A DNA stretch of 64,000 bases from Pantoea sp. At-9b (GTDB taxonomy: Bacteria > Pseudomonadota > Gammaproteobacteria > Enterobacterales > Enterobacteriaceae), in the NCBI RefSeq assembly GCF_000175935.2, contig NC_014838.1, forward strand, positions 496,001-560,000, in the 5' to 3' direction. Positions 9,030 to 18,795 of the stretch are shown one piece after another (position 1 is the stretch's first letter; each line of letters opens with the position of its first letter). The notes under the pieces were generated by a model that did not search any database, was not told the DNA's origin, and was given only the letters and a program-made list of their open reading frames with translations. The position numbers were made by a program, and so were the translations under genes.

Positions 9030-9653
9030 ATGCCCGATCAGCAAAATGCCCTGCTGCTGGCGCAGCTGACCACCATCGCTGAAGGACTCAGCGCCACCTT
9101 CGCCCCGTTTTGCGAGGTGGTAGTGCATGACTTACAAAATCCACAGCATGCCATTCTTTCTATCCATAACAATCTTTCTGGCCGTGAAGTCGGTCAGTCA
9201 GCAACGGAGCTTGGGTTGGCGCGCATTGCCTCACCCGAATTCCCGTCTCTGCTGACAAATTATGCCAACCAGTTGGCAGATGGCCGTCCGGTGAAGAGTA
9301 CCTCGATTGGTCTCAAAGATGCCGACGGTAACTATGTGGCAGCATTGTGTCTGAATGTGGATATGACGCTGTTTCGTGGTATGCAAAGTGCACTGGCGCA
9401 ATTTACCCAGATTGCCACGCCGGATATCACCGAGCAGTTGGAACCCGCGGGGGCAGATGCCTTGCGCCAGCGCATTGAACAGTTCGCGGCGCGTCTGGCT
9501 ACCACGCCGCGGGCACTGAAAGCCGCCGATCGCAAAGCGTTAATGCAGGAACTGCGCACCAGCGGTTTGCTTGACGTGAAACGTGCGATGGAGGTGATCG
9601 CCCAGCAGTTGGGGGTGTCACGTGCCTCGGTTTATCTTTACGCCAAAGAGTAA
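9030..9653 (+). CDS. YheO/DauR-type PAS-HTH transcriptional regulator
   Basis: A 207-residue protein with an N-terminal YheO-like PAS domain (about residues 12-125, including FCEVVVHDL and IGLKDADGNYVAALCLN) and a C-terminal helix-turn-helix (about residues 165-207, MEVIAQQLGVSRASVYLYAK). DauR, the D-arginine utilisation regulator, has the same architecture; members of this family often control amino-acid catabolic genes. It is transcribed away from the dehydratase gene across an 89-bp AT-rich spacer, which is the logical place for its operator. The ligand is probably the hydroxy-amino acid handled by that pair. Confidence 0.85.
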   Translation: MPDQQNALLLAQLTTIAEGLSATFAPFCEVVVHDLQNPQHAILSIHNNLSGREVGQSATELGLARIASPEFPSLLTNYANQLADGRPVKSTSIGLKDADGNYVAALCLNVDMTLFRGMQSALAQFTQIATPDITEQLEPAGADALRQRIEQFAARLATTPRALKAADRKALMQELRTSGLLDVKRAMEVIAQQLGVSRASVYLYAKE

Positions 9654-9656
9654 CGA

Positions 9657-10019
9657 CTATTTTTTGCCGGGCAGCGACACACACAGCAAGCCCGCAACAA
9701 TCAACCCCACCCCGGCGAGGCTGCTCCAGCGGAATGGCTCGCCAAACATCGGCAATGAGATGGCGGCCAGCCACACCAGCACATAACTGATGCTGAGCAG
9801 TGGGTAGAGCCGACTCAACGCCAGATGGCGCAGTGCCAGCATCCAGCACAGCATCGACAATGCATAGGCGCTTAAACCGATAAACAGCAATATCAGTGGC
9901 AGCGGCTGCTGCCATAGTTCACGCCCCAATGCCGGGAGGTGCTGCATCGCAGCACGCAGCAGCAGCTGCGCCATTGACACCAACAGCACGCTGCATAACG
10001 CCAGTCCATAGCCTTTCAT
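9657..10019 (-). CDS. arnF: ArnF, undecaprenyl-phosphate-Ara4N flippase subunit
   Basis: A 120-residue protein with four membrane helices of the small multidrug resistance fold. ArnE and ArnF together move undecaprenyl-phosphate-L-Ara4N from the cytoplasmic to the periplasmic face of the inner membrane. Identification rests on fold, length and position: it is the last gene of arnBCADTEF and its ATG overlaps the arnE stop by 4 nt. It ends 3 bp from the convergent PAS-HTH regulator, leaving no room for a conventional terminator. Confidence 0.92.
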   Translation of the reverse strand: MKGYGLALCSVLLVSMAQLLLRAAMQHLPALGRELWQQPLPLILLFIGLSAYALSMLCWMLALRHLALSRLYPLLSISYVLVWLAAISLPMFGEPFRWSSLAGVGLIVAGLLCVSLPGKK

Positions 10020-10348
10020 AAGTGACTTCCCATCAGAGCAACCCCGGCGACAATCAGTAGCGTGCCGATAATCTGGCGCACGCTAAAACTCTCACGCCAG
10101 ATCAGCCGGGCGGCCAGTGCCACCAGTACAAAATTGAGGCTCAGCATGGGATAAGCAACGCTGACCGGCACCAGGCGCAATACCACCAGCCACAACAGCA
10201 TCGCCAGCCCCAACAACAGGAGACTGAGCGCGATCCACATCAGCAAGCGCGCTTTGCCTTCACGCCTGCCGATATACGCCGCTTGTTTCTGGCACAGCTG
10301 TGCGGCACAGCTCAGCAGGCTAACCAGCAGAATCAACAGAAGATTCAT
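10016..10348 (-). CDS. arnE: ArnE, undecaprenyl-phosphate-Ara4N flippase subunit
   Basis: A 110-residue SMR-type protein with four hydrophobic helices, including the final MLSLNFVLVALAARLIWRE and LIVAGVALMG segments. It is the partner of ArnF in flipping the lipid-linked aminoarabinose donor. It overlaps arnT by 4 nt and arnF by 4 nt, so the three are translationally coupled. Confidence 0.93.
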   Translation of the reverse strand: MNLLLILLVSLLSCAAQLCQKQAAYIGRREGKARLLMWIALSLLLLGLAMLLWLVVLRLVPVSVAYPMLSLNFVLVALAARLIWRESFSVRQIIGTLLIVAGVALMGSHL

Positions 10349-11994
10349 GGCTGCGCATCGTAGCCGAAATACACCAACCGCCCCTGACGATAGACAAAGT
10401 CAGGTTTCGGTAGGCGCGTATCCGGGTTGGCATCGGCAGAAGACATGATCATCGCCACTGAGACTTTTCCCTGTTTGCGATGTTGCGCCAGCCAGGCGGG
10501 AAAATCGTTAGCGGAGATATAACGATCTTGCGCATCAGGATAGTCAAGGCCATAGCCGACTTCACCTTTACGTTCGTAGAAGCGAATATCATTGCGCTGC
10601 AATTCCCACGCCACTGCCGAGGCAATCCCCGGGTCGTTTGCCAGAATATAGCGGCTGTCCGCCAACTGCCCGGAAACTGCCGCGACAAAGTTTTGTGGCT
10701 GTTTACTGTCACGTATCCGATCCGGAATGGCAAAACCGATCACCAGCGCCAGTATCAATGGGCAGCAGGCAGCCAGTTGCCAGTTTTTCTTGCTCAGGGC
10801 ACCAAACAGCGTCCAGCCACCGAAGGCCAGGATCCCCAGCATCAACTTATAATGTTCCGTCACCCCAAACGGCGGACGGTGCGCCAGTCCCCATGGGGCC
10901 AGCACCACTGCCAGCGCCACGGCGGCAACGCCACCAAAAAACATATTGATCCACGCATTGACCTTCAGCGCTTTGACCACGTGTGGCGTCATGCTCTGGG
11001 TATAGTGCGCCATCAGCAGCGCCAGCGGCGCAAAGCACGGCAGGATATAAGTCGGCAACTTGCCTTTGGCAATACTGAAAAACAGCAGCGGCAGCAAGGT
11101 CCAACTGAGCAAATAGCTTAACCCCGGCTGTTGACCACGCTGACGCCAACCCTGTACCAGTGAGCCAGGCAGCAATCCCAGCCACGGCAAGGAGCCGGCC
11201 AGCAGAATCGGCAGGTAATACCAGAATGGTGCTTTGTGTTGCGCGTCATCTTCGGCGAAACGCTGAATGTGCTCAACCCAGAAGAAATAGTGCCAGAAAT
11301 CCCCTTCCTGACGATAAATCGCCAGCGACCACGGGGCACTCACCAGCGCCGCGACCAGGATCGTTAACGGACCAAACCGCAGCAGCTCACCAAAGCGACG
11401 TTGCGCCACCGCCCAGGGAACAATGGCCAGAACCGGCACCGCTAACGCGAGGAACCCTTTGGTCATAAACCCCATCGCACAGGCGACGCCCAGTAGCACA
11501 TAACCCAACACACGCTGGCCTGAAGTGCTGGCCTGCGCTGCCAGGCAGTAACTCGCCATCGCTGCCACCATCCACAGCGTCAGTATCGGGTCCAGCACCG
11601 CATAGGTGCCCACTCCGTAAACCAGCAACGAGGTAAGAAAGATGATGCAGGCGTTCAGCGCAACCGTGCGGTTAGCGAACAGCCGGATGCCCATCCAGTA
11701 CACCAGCAGCGCACTGAGGATAGTGCTGAAAATAGACCCCGCGCGCACACCAAAATTGTTGTGACCAAACAACAACTGACCGAGATTATTCACCCAGTAA
11801 CCGGCGATAGGTTTTTCGAAATAACGCAGGCCAAAAAAATGCGGTGTCACCCAATTACCGTTGGCGAGCATTTCACGGCTGATCTCCGCATAACGGGTTT
11901 CATCAGGTTGCCATAACGCGCGGAATTCGATGGGGATAAGGTAGTAAAGCGCAAAAACAAACAGCAGCAGGGCCGTTTTAGTACCAGTTCGCAT
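10345..11994 (-). CDS. arnT: ArnT, Ara4N transferase to lipid A
   Basis: A 549-residue GT83 family integral-membrane glycosyltransferase. The N-terminus has the first helix and then the conserved loop LWQPDETRYAEISREML, which in this family carries the catalytic acidic residue. Many further helices and a C-terminal soluble domain follow. It transfers L-Ara4N from the undecaprenyl carrier to lipid A phosphates at the periplasmic face, lowering surface charge and giving resistance to polymyxin and cationic peptides. Length matches the family (about 550). It sits 6 bp after arnD. Confidence 0.95.
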   Translation of the reverse strand: MRTGTKTALLLFVFALYYLIPIEFRALWQPDETRYAEISREMLANGNWVTPHFFGLRYFEKPIAGYWVNNLGQLLFGHNNFGVRAGSIFSTILSALLVYWMGIRLFANRTVALNACIIFLTSLLVYGVGTYAVLDPILTLWMVAAMASYCLAAQASTSGQRVLGYVLLGVACAMGFMTKGFLALAVPVLAIVPWAVAQRRFGELLRFGPLTILVAALVSAPWSLAIYRQEGDFWHYFFWVEHIQRFAEDDAQHKAPFWYYLPILLAGSLPWLGLLPGSLVQGWRQRGQQPGLSYLLSWTLLPLLFFSIAKGKLPTYILPCFAPLALLMAHYTQSMTPHVVKALKVNAWINMFFGGVAAVALAVVLAPWGLAHRPPFGVTEHYKLMLGILAFGGWTLFGALSKKNWQLAACCPLILALVIGFAIPDRIRDSKQPQNFVAAVSGQLADSRYILANDPGIASAVAWELQRNDIRFYERKGEVGYGLDYPDAQDRYISANDFPAWLAQHRKQGKVSVAMIMSSADANPDTRLPKPDFVYRQGRLVYFGYDAQP

Positions 11995-12000
11995 CCGTGA

Positions 12001-12900
12001 TTACCTGTATTGTTGTTGTTGGCAGCCGAGCCAACCTTCACGTCCGGAAATTTGCCCGCGCACGATGTTACCGATGGGCAAAGTATTGAGGTCTTCAGGC
12101 AATAATTCACTCAGCGGGCAAAACTGAATGCCCTGTTTCTCCGCCCGACTGAGCAATTGAGCAAAAGCCCGATGTCCGACAATGCCTTCCACTTCCGCAT
12201 GAATGGTGTAAACCGCCATCTCGTCGGCCTGACTCAGCTGTTCCAGCAAAAAGTCATTGAAATCGTTAGCACTCACCCTCGGGCCAACCACCTCGTCCCA
12301 GGTGGGTAGCGTCACCGGAATCTGTACCGTTCCCAGGCTGCCATCACTCAGGCGCGGCAGAAAAGGCCCCGTCCCACGGCAGTCGCTGTTGTAACGGAAG
12401 CCGAACGCTTGTTTAGCGTCGACAACGCGGCTGTCAGCGCGCCAGCCCGCCACGGCGGAACAAGTGACAGTGTCACCAATAATCTCCTCCAGTGCGCGCT
12501 TGCCACGGGCAATTTCCTCAACCAGTCGCTGTTCCGGCCAGACACCCGCCCAGGTTTGCCAGGCAAAGTGGTCCCAGGCATGCAGGCCCACTTCGTGATG
12601 ATCGGCCGTGGCGCTGATAATCTCCTCCAGCCCACGACCAATCTCCTTACCCGGCCAGGCGGTGCCCGCCAGCAGGATATCCCAGCCATATAAGGATGCG
12701 GCACGTGAACGCAGCATCTTCCACAGAAAGCGCGGCTTCAGCAGGCGCCACAAATGACGCCCCATGTTGTCCGGCCCGACGCTGAAAAAGAAACTGGCCT
12801 GCACCTGATGCAGGCTAAACAGCTCCAGCAGCGCGGGTACGCCTTGTTGCGTACCGCGCCAGGTGTCGACATCAACGCGCAAGCCGACCTTTTTCATCAT
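12001..12900 (-). CDS. arnD: ArnD, 4-deoxy-4-formamido-L-arabinose-undecaprenol deformylase
   Basis: A 299-residue NodB-type deacetylase. [10 protein letters not shown] near the N-terminus and [11 protein letters not shown] around residues 100-110 supply the metal-binding acids and histidines. It removes the formyl group from undecaprenyl-phosphate-Ara4FN after ArnC transfer. It overlaps arnA by 4 nt (ATGA) and is followed closely by arnT, in the standard enterobacterial order. Confidence 0.94.
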   Translation of the reverse strand: MMKKVGLRVDVDTWRGTQQGVPALLELFSLHQVQASFFFSVGPDNMGRHLWRLLKPRFLWKMLRSRAASLYGWDILLAGTAWPGKEIGRGLEEIISATADHHEVGLHAWDHFAWQTWAGVWPEQRLVEEIARGKRALEEIIGDTVTCSAVAGWRADSRVVDAKQAFGFRYNSDCRGTGPFLPRLSDGSLGTVQIPVTLPTWDEVVGPRVSANDFNDFLLEQLSQADEMAVYTIHAEVEGIVGHRAFAQLLSRAEKQGIQFCPLSELLPEDLNTLPIGNIVRGQISGREGWLGCQQQQYR

Positions 12901-14876
12901 GGCTTATCCTGCAACTCAACGGTGCGCAGGAAGAAGTCCAGCGTGTTGTCGATGGTGATATCCATCTGCACTTCTGGAGTCCAGCCCAGCAGGCGACGCG
13001 CGTTTTTGATTGACGGTTTACGATGCTCAACATCCTGATAGCCTTTGCCGTAATAGCTGCTGCTTTCCACTTCGCGGAAACCGGCGAACGGCGGGAACTG
13101 ATCGCGCAGCGGATGGCGCTCGAAGCTGGCCAGCAGTTGCTCCGCCAGCTCCTTGATACTGGCTTCGTTTTCCGGGTTACCAATGTTGATAATCTGGCCG
13201 TCGCAGTTGTTCTGCTTGTTTTCGATAATGCGGAACAGGGCTTCAACGCCATCACGGATATCGGTGAAGCAACGTTTCTGTGCACCACCGTCAATCAGTT
13301 TGATCGGCGAACCTTCCACCAGGTTAAGAATCAACTGGGTGATCGCGCGTGAACTGCCGATACGCGCCGCGTTGAGGTTATCCAGACGGGGTCCCATCCA
13401 GTTAAACGGACGGAACAGGGTAAAACGCAGCCCTTCTTTCTCACCGTAGGCCCAGATCACCCGGTCCAGCAACTGCTTGGAAACGGAATAGATCCAACGC
13501 TGTTTGTTGATCGGCCCGACCACCAGGTTCGAGTTATCTTCATCGAAATGACGGTCAGTACACATACCGTAAACTTCTGACGTCGATGGGAAAATGATGC
13601 GTTTTTTGTACTTGACGCAATCACGGATAATTTTGAGGTTCTCTTCGAAATCCAGCTCAAACACGCGGAGCGGATTGCGGGTGTACTCAATCGGCGTGGC
13701 AATCGCCACCAGCGGCAGCACCACATCACATTTCTTGATGTGATATTCAATCCATTCCGAGTGAATGCTGATATCACCCTCGACAAAATGAAACCCAGGA
13801 TGGCCAAGGAAACGGCTGATGGCATCGGAACTGATATCCAGGCCGTAAACTTCGAAATTATCATCCTGCAACAGGCGTTCGGTCAGGTGGTTACCGATAA
13901 ACCCATTCACACCGAGGATCAGAACCCGGGTGCGGCGTTTCACCGCAGCGACCGGTTTTGAGTACAGCAACGCGCTTGGCACCATGCCGAGGCTGAGCGC
14001 CAACTGGCTACCGTTCATGTAAACGCCGTTATCACTCTGGCCGGTCACCACTTCCAGTGCACCTTCACCACAGGCGATGAGGAAAGGTTCGACCGATAAC
14101 ACCGTACCGGGTTTCGCACCATGCGCAGCTGGATGCACCCGCCCTTTCCACACGACGAATTTCACCGTTCCGGCATAGGCGAATGCTCCCGGCCAGGGAT
14201 CGGTGACCGCACGCACCAGGTTATTGATCTCGGTCGCCGGACGTGACCAGTCAATGCGGCCATCTTCCGGGGTACGACGCCCAACCACCGTGGCTTCTTT
14301 CTCATCCTGCGGCACAGCATTAATCTCACCGCGTTTCATCGCCGGTAACGTGTCTTCCAGCAGTTGTGTCGCGCTCTGCACCAGTTTGCGATGCAGCGTC
14401 AGCACGTTGTCCTGCTCTGCAATTGCCACCCGGGTTTGCGCCACGATATCGCCCGCATCCGCGCGTTTCACCATCCGATGCAAGGTCACGCCGGTTTCGG
14501 TTTCACCGTTGACCAACACCCAATTCAGCGGCGCACGGCCACGGTATTTCGGCAGCAACGAGCCATGCAGGTTATACGCACCAAGGCGGGCGCTATTCAG
14601 GATCGCGTCATTCAGCAGGTTGCGATAATAGAAGGAGAAAATAATCTCCGGTGACATCGCTTTGATACGATCGACCCACAGCGGGTGATTGACATCATCC
14701 GGGGCATACACCGGAATGCCCTGTTCTGCGGCAATACGCGCCACCGAGCCAAAAAAGTGATTTTCACCGGCAGTATCGGGGTGTGTAAAGATGGCACTGA
14801 TTTCGAAGCCAGCTTGCAGCAGCGCATTAATGCCCGCACAGCCCATGTCGTGGTAGGCGAAGACGATGGTTTTCAT
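12897..14876 (-). CDS. arnA: ArnA, bifunctional UDP-GlcA decarboxylase / UDP-Ara4N formyltransferase
   Basis: A 659-residue, two-domain cytoplasmic enzyme. Residues 1-305 are the formyltransferase, with the catalytic triad N102, H104 ([12 protein letters not shown]) and D140. From about residue 315 comes the NAD-dependent UDP-glucuronate decarboxylase, with the Rossmann motif [16 protein letters not shown] and YSVSKQLLD carrying the YxxxK pair. It makes the UDP-4-keto-pentose that ArnB aminates and then formylates the product. Overlaps arnC and arnD by 4 nt each. Confidence 0.96.
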   Translation of the reverse strand: MKTIVFAYHDMGCAGINALLQAGFEISAIFTHPDTAGENHFFGSVARIAAEQGIPVYAPDDVNHPLWVDRIKAMSPEIIFSFYYRNLLNDAILNSARLGAYNLHGSLLPKYRGRAPLNWVLVNGETETGVTLHRMVKRADAGDIVAQTRVAIAEQDNVLTLHRKLVQSATQLLEDTLPAMKRGEINAVPQDEKEATVVGRRTPEDGRIDWSRPATEINNLVRAVTDPWPGAFAYAGTVKFVVWKGRVHPAAHGAKPGTVLSVEPFLIACGEGALEVVTGQSDNGVYMNGSQLALSLGMVPSALLYSKPVAAVKRRTRVLILGVNGFIGNHLTERLLQDDNFEVYGLDISSDAISRFLGHPGFHFVEGDISIHSEWIEYHIKKCDVVLPLVAIATPIEYTRNPLRVFELDFEENLKIIRDCVKYKKRIIFPSTSEVYGMCTDRHFDEDNSNLVVGPINKQRWIYSVSKQLLDRVIWAYGEKEGLRFTLFRPFNWMGPRLDNLNAARIGSSRAITQLILNLVEGSPIKLIDGGAQKRCFTDIRDGVEALFRIIENKQNNCDGQIINIGNPENEASIKELAEQLLASFERHPLRDQFPPFAGFREVESSSYYGKGYQDVEHRKPSIKNARRLLGWTPEVQMDITIDNTLDFFLRTVELQDKP

Positions 14877-15856
14877 TGCTCAATTTCCTGTACAGATGCA
14901 TTTTTATGCGGATGGATAACACGTTGAATAAAGTAGCGTGGGCGGGCGCGCACATCGTTGTAGATACGACCGATATACTCACCCAGTAGCCCCATACCGA
15001 CGAACTGTGCGCCGATAAACATAAACAGCACGGCGAAAAGCACGAAAACGCCATCCCCGGCCCAGGCTGCGCCGAGAAATAAACGCAACACAATCAAAAT
15101 CAATGAGAAGGCAAAACCCGCCAGCGCAATCACGCTCCCGACCACGCTCAACAGACGCAGCGGCGTGGTGGTCAGACAGGTCACCAGGTCGTACATCAGG
15201 TTGATCAGCCGCATAAAGCTATATTTCGAATCACCGAATTCGCGCTCCGCGTGTTTCACCGGTAACTCAATGGTGCGGCGCGCAAAGGTATTGGCGAGGA
15301 TCGGGATAAAGGTGCTGCGCTCATGGCAATTCAACATGGCATCAACAATGTGGCGGCGGTAAGCACGTAACATGCAACCGTAATCCCCCATCGCTTTGCC
15401 GGTGACGCGTTGAATCAATTTGTTAATAAGACGGGAGGCCCGGCGGCGAAACCAGCTGTCCTGGCGATTCTGTCGTACCGTGCCGACCACGTCATAACCC
15501 TGCTGCGCCGCCGCAACCAGGTTGGGGATCTCTTCCGGCGGGTTTTGTAAATCGGCATCCAGCGTAATGATGAGATCACCGCTGACATGACTGAAGCCCG
15601 CCATAATCGCCGAGTGCTGGCCGTAATTGCGATTCAGCAATACGCCAACCACATGGCTACCCGGCATATCAGCGGCGTCCGCAATCATCTCGCCGGAACG
15701 GTCACTGCTGCCGTCATCAACCAGCAAAATTTCATACTCCAGGTTGAGCAAATCACACGCGGTATGAGTGCGGCGTACCAGCTCAGGCAAGCTCTCTTCT
15801 TCGTTGTAGACCGGGATCACCACGGACACTTTACGAATGGGTGTTTCTTCCAGCAT
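14873..15856 (-). CDS. arnC: ArnC, undecaprenyl-phosphate Ara4FN transferase
   Basis: A 327-residue GT2 glycosyltransferase: [17 protein letters not shown] opens the nucleotide-binding domain, [10 protein letters not shown] and [11 protein letters not shown] carry the metal/nucleotide aspartates, and two membrane helices lie near the C-terminus. It transfers Ara4FN from UDP to undecaprenyl phosphate. The ATG chosen follows GGAGG with 5 nt spacing and lies 1 nt after the arnB stop; an open frame extends 18 codons further upstream inside arnB but that start has no ribosome site. Confidence 0.95.
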   Translation of the reverse strand: MLEETPIRKVSVVIPVYNEEESLPELVRRTHTACDLLNLEYEILLVDDGSSDRSGEMIADAADMPGSHVVGVLLNRNYGQHSAIMAGFSHVSGDLIITLDADLQNPPEEIPNLVAAAQQGYDVVGTVRQNRQDSWFRRRASRLINKLIQRVTGKAMGDYGCMLRAYRRHIVDAMLNCHERSTFIPILANTFARRTIELPVKHAEREFGDSKYSFMRLINLMYDLVTCLTTTPLRLLSVVGSVIALAGFAFSLILIVLRLFLGAAWAGDGVFVLFAVLFMFIGAQFVGMGLLGEYIGRIYNDVRARPRYFIQRVIHPHKNASVQEIEQ

Positions 15857-15857
15857 T

Positions 15858-16994
15858 TCAGCCTCCGGCCAGCGCATGCAGCGCTTTGACGACACGAGTG
15901 ACGTCGTCATCAGTCATATCAGGGAACAGCGGAATGGAGCAGATACGGTCGCTGTTCCATTCGGTATTCGGTAAAGAAAGATGCGGATATTGCTCGCGAT
16001 AATATTTGTGGGTGTGCGCAGCACGGAAATGCAGTCCGGTACCGATGTCCTGCGCTTTTAACGCTTCCATCAAGCCGTCACGGCTGATGCCGCAACGGGC
16101 TTCATCGACGCGAATAATGAATAAATGCCAGGCATGCTGATGCGCCCACGCTGGCAGTGACAACGGCAGGAATGGGGTATCCGCCAGTTCAGTCAGGTAG
16201 CGCTGGGCGATTTCACGGCGGCGCGTGTTGATGGCTGCCAGTTTTTGCAGTTGCACCAGCGCAATCGCGGCGCTGATATCCGGCAGGTTGTATTTAAAAC
16301 CGGGAGTAATGACCTCGGCCTGCGGGCGGCGACCATGGGTGTGACGATCGTAGGCATCCACGCCCAGCCCGTGAAACTTCATGCTGCGGATACGATCGGC
16401 CAGTGCGGCATCGTCTGTCACCACCACGCCGCCTTCGGCACAGGTGATATTTTTAATGGCGTGCAGGGAAAAGATCGCCGTGCCACGGTGTCCGACCTGA
16501 TTCCCTTTGTACAACGTACCGAGCGCGTGGGCGGCATCGTCAATGATGGTAATCCCGTGCTTTTCTCCCACGGCGCGAATCGCATCAATATCAGCCGGTG
16601 CGCCAGCGTAATGCACCGGGATAATGGCACGGGTACGTGGCGTGATTGCCGCTTCGACCTGCTCCGCAGTCACCATCAAGGTATCGCGATCGATATCAAT
16701 CATCACCGGAGTGGCACCCATCAAGGTAATGATGTTGATGGTCGAGACCCAGGTCTGTGATGGGGTGATCACTTCATCACCCGGTTTAATCCCCAACGCC
16801 ATCAGCGTCACGTGCATACCGGCTGTGGCGGAACAGACGGCAACCGCATGTTGATTGCCGGTTAACTGGCAAAAGGCTTGCTCCAGTGCGGCATTTTGCG
16901 GGCCGGTGGTAATCCAGCCCGATTCAAATACCGCTTTGACTGCTGCTAATTCGTCTTCGCCCAGTGACGGACGCGAGAACGGGAGAAAGGCCAT
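15858..16994 (-). CDS. arnB: ArnB, UDP-Ara4O aminotransferase
   Basis: A 378-residue DegT/DnrJ/EryC1 family PLP aminotransferase; [15 protein letters not shown] holds the cofactor lysine (K181). It makes UDP-L-Ara4N from the 4-keto sugar using glutamate. It is the first gene of arnBCADTEF, with AAGGA about 10 nt before the ATG. In enterobacteria this operon is activated by PmrA and PhoP; only a single half-site TTTAAG (minus strand, 17027-17032) is visible close upstream, so the promoter control cannot be confirmed by eye. Confidence 0.95.
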   Translation of the reverse strand: MAFLPFSRPSLGEDELAAVKAVFESGWITTGPQNAALEQAFCQLTGNQHAVAVCSATAGMHVTLMALGIKPGDEVITPSQTWVSTINIITLMGATPVMIDIDRDTLMVTAEQVEAAITPRTRAIIPVHYAGAPADIDAIRAVGEKHGITIIDDAAHALGTLYKGNQVGHRGTAIFSLHAIKNITCAEGGVVVTDDAALADRIRSMKFHGLGVDAYDRHTHGRRPQAEVITPGFKYNLPDISAAIALVQLQKLAAINTRRREIAQRYLTELADTPFLPLSLPAWAHQHAWHLFIIRVDEARCGISRDGLMEALKAQDIGTGLHFRAAHTHKYYREQYPHLSLPNTEWNSDRICSIPLFPDMTDDDVTRVVKALHALAGG

Positions 16995-17459
16995 AAATAA
17001 GATTCCTTAATGAATAGTGCCTTTTGCTTAAAATCAACGGTGTTGATGCCAGAATTATCTAGTGTTAACAGTGTGTTTGACGGGCCAACAGCCTTTTTAT
17101 CCGCCCTATCAATATCTAGTACAGCATGATGAACTAATCAAATTTTCCTCACACTTTGAAAGCATTAGACACACTGGGTGATTTCACATGACAACAAAAT
17201 ACGGCGGAAAACTTAACGGAACATTAAATGGTGCGAATAATTCCCCCGCTTTTTGCCAGGCGTTGAGGATTGGTAGAACATCATGGCTGATACGATAATT
17301 GACGCGAAAATGACCGGATGGGGCGGGATTCACACTCTTTAATTCCCGGTGAAACAGGAAATTAACGGATTAACTATACTCTTCTTAAGGGAAAACTAAG
17401 GTAGCGGCATTATGCTGATTTTCTTAGTTTTTACGTTATTTCAGGCACGGAGGTGAGCT
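16995..17459. other. 465-bp intergenic region between arnB and a small orphan gene
   Basis: No ORF with coding character is visible. The arnB-proximal part is AT-rich with CTTAAT (17006) and CTTAAA (17027), wrongly spaced for a tandem PmrA box. The distal part carries a good -10 (TATACT, 17375) followed by a CTTAAG-N5-ACTAAG element at 17384, pointing to the small gene at 17460. The roughly 300 bp between show nothing recognisable. Confidence 0.5.
17375..17400 (+). promoter_or_regulatory. candidate promoter -10 and PmrA-box-like element
   Basis: TATACT at 17375-17380 is a near-consensus -10. CTTAAG-GGAAA-ACTAAG at 17384-17400 resembles the YTTAAK-N5-YTTAAK PmrA box; the second half matches 4 of 6. 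No good -35 is present. It lies upstream of the 69-residue orphan gene, not close to arnB. Confidence 0.3.
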
Positions 17460-17669
17460 GTGAAAACTGAAACCGACCGTCTCTCGCAGGCCGCACTGCG
17501 TCGTCACCATATTGGTATTAAAACCAAGGGATTACGTTTTCGCGGCGCGCTTTATGTGTTTCGTTACAATGCCGGTCATTATGATGTATTCCTGAATAAT
17601 GCGCGGGTCATGCAGTTGGAAACCAGTAATGTGCAGGAAGCTATTCAAATGTTTAAGCGCCAGCAGTAG
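17460..17669 (+). CDS. small uncharacterised basic protein, 69 residues
   Basis: Not recognised. A GTG start is preceded by a very strong ribosome site (GGAGGT, 5 nt spacing), and codon use is like the neighbours, so it is probably expressed. The protein is basic and soluble, with a beta-rich middle (LRFRGALYVFRYNAGHYDVF) and a helical end (NVQEAIQMFKRQQ); there is no signal peptide or membrane segment. It stands alone between the arn operon and a prepilin peptidase gene. The upstream PmrA-like element raises the possibility of envelope-stress control, but this is weak. Confidence 0.65.
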   Translation: MKTETDRLSQAALRRHHIGIKTKGLRFRGALYVFRYNAGHYDVFLNNARVMQLETSNVQEAIQMFKRQQ

Positions 17670-17824
17670 CGTTAAACCGCCAAAATTCGGAAAAATGCGC
17701 GTCGGCGAAAGAGGGTGAATGCAGCTCTGAAAAAACGCTGCAACAGGATGTAATTACTGCTGTGGCCTCGCGTTCTTTCTCTTGTTCGGCATACAGTGGC
17801 CGGGGAGATAGCGAGGAGATACAC

Positions 17825-18580
17825 ATGGAAGCGTGTTACGGGTTGCTGCTGGGGCTGAGTCTCGGCAGCGTTATTAATGTGGTGGTCTATCGGTTACCGT
17901 TACGTTTATTGCATCGTGACAGCGGTTTAACCCTGTGGTTTTCCCCCTCACACTGTCCGCGATGTGCACACCCTCTCTGCTGGCGTGACAATATTCCACT
18001 ATTAAGTTGGCTACTTTTGCGGGGTAAATGCCGCCATTGCCAGCAACCGATTAGTATAATTTACCCATTGATTGAACTGCTTATGGCGGTCACCAGCCTG
18101 GTTCTGAGTCAATTGTTACCCGATAGCGCTTTATTGCTGGCGACATTATTTTTCTGTGGTTCATTGCTGGTATTGTCGCTCATTGATATACGGCACTATT
18201 TATTACCTGATGCCGTTACGCTGCCTTTATTGTGGTGCGGCTTATTGTTGCACTGTTGCGCGATCCTTCCCGGTTCGCTGTCAGATGCCGTGCTGGGTGT
18301 GGCAGTGGGATATGTTTCACTGGCCGTACTGGCACATGCTTATCACTGGCTGCGTCAGCAGCAGGGTTTAGGTATGGGCGATGCAAAATTGCTGGCGGCG
18401 ATAGCCGCCTGGACCGGCTGGCAAGCTTTACCGAATGTGCTGATCATCGCCAGTTCGGGCGGCATTTTATTTGCCTTAATTTCCAGAAATTTGTGGCCGC
18501 AACGCGTCAGGCAGACGATTGCATTTGGCCCGTGGTTGGCGCTCGCAGGCATAAGTCTTTTTATTAACTCGATTATTTAA
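17825..18580 (+). CDS. type IV prepilin peptidase / N-methyltransferase (A24 family)
   Basis: A 251-residue polytopic inner-membrane aspartyl protease. The N-terminal LGLSLGSVINVVVYRLP is family-typical; a cytoplasmic zinc loop has two CxxC pairs (C44/C47, C69/C72). The two catalytic aspartates are in LIDIRHYLLPD (D121) and GMGDAKLL (D186). It cleaves and N-methylates prepilins or type II secretion pseudopilins. The ATG with AGGAG 6 nt upstream is preferred over a longer frame. No pilin or secretion gene is adjacent, so it is an orphan peptidase serving a distant system. Confidence 0.9.
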   Translation: MEACYGLLLGLSLGSVINVVVYRLPLRLLHRDSGLTLWFSPSHCPRCAHPLCWRDNIPLLSWLLLRGKCRHCQQPISIIYPLIELLMAVTSLVLSQLLPDSALLLATLFFCGSLLVLSLIDIRHYLLPDAVTLPLLWCGLLLHCCAILPGSLSDAVLGVAVGYVSLAVLAHAYHWLRQQQGLGMGDAKLLAAIAAWTGWQALPNVLIIASSGGILFALISRNLWPQRVRQTIAFGPWLALAGISLFINSII

Positions 18581-18680
18581 TACGCACGTCATACAGCCCT
18601 GGTAAAATAATCGAACAGTTCTTCAGCAAATCCCTGATTCGTATATAGAAGTAATAAACAATTCTAAACAAAATTAATCA

Positions 18681-18709
18681 TTGCCCCCCAAGGTAAAAGG
18701 CTCTATATT
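18681..18709 (+). promoter_or_regulatory. candidate sigma-70 promoter for dat-ddc
   Basis: TTGCCC at 18681-18686 and TATATT at 18704-18709 are separated by 17 bp, about 85 bp upstream of the dat start. Confidence 0.45.
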
Positions 18710-18795
18710 GGCCGCGTTTTTTTCACAGTTGATAGTTTTTTGTTCAATTAACCAACCGGTGTGCTTTGACGCTCGCCGGTTGTAGGAGAGATATG

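Noticed and set aside
17006..17032. CTTAAT and CTTAAA near arnB as a PmrA box
   Set aside because: The two hexamers are 15 bp apart instead of 5, so they do not form the tandem consensus; only an isolated half-site remains.
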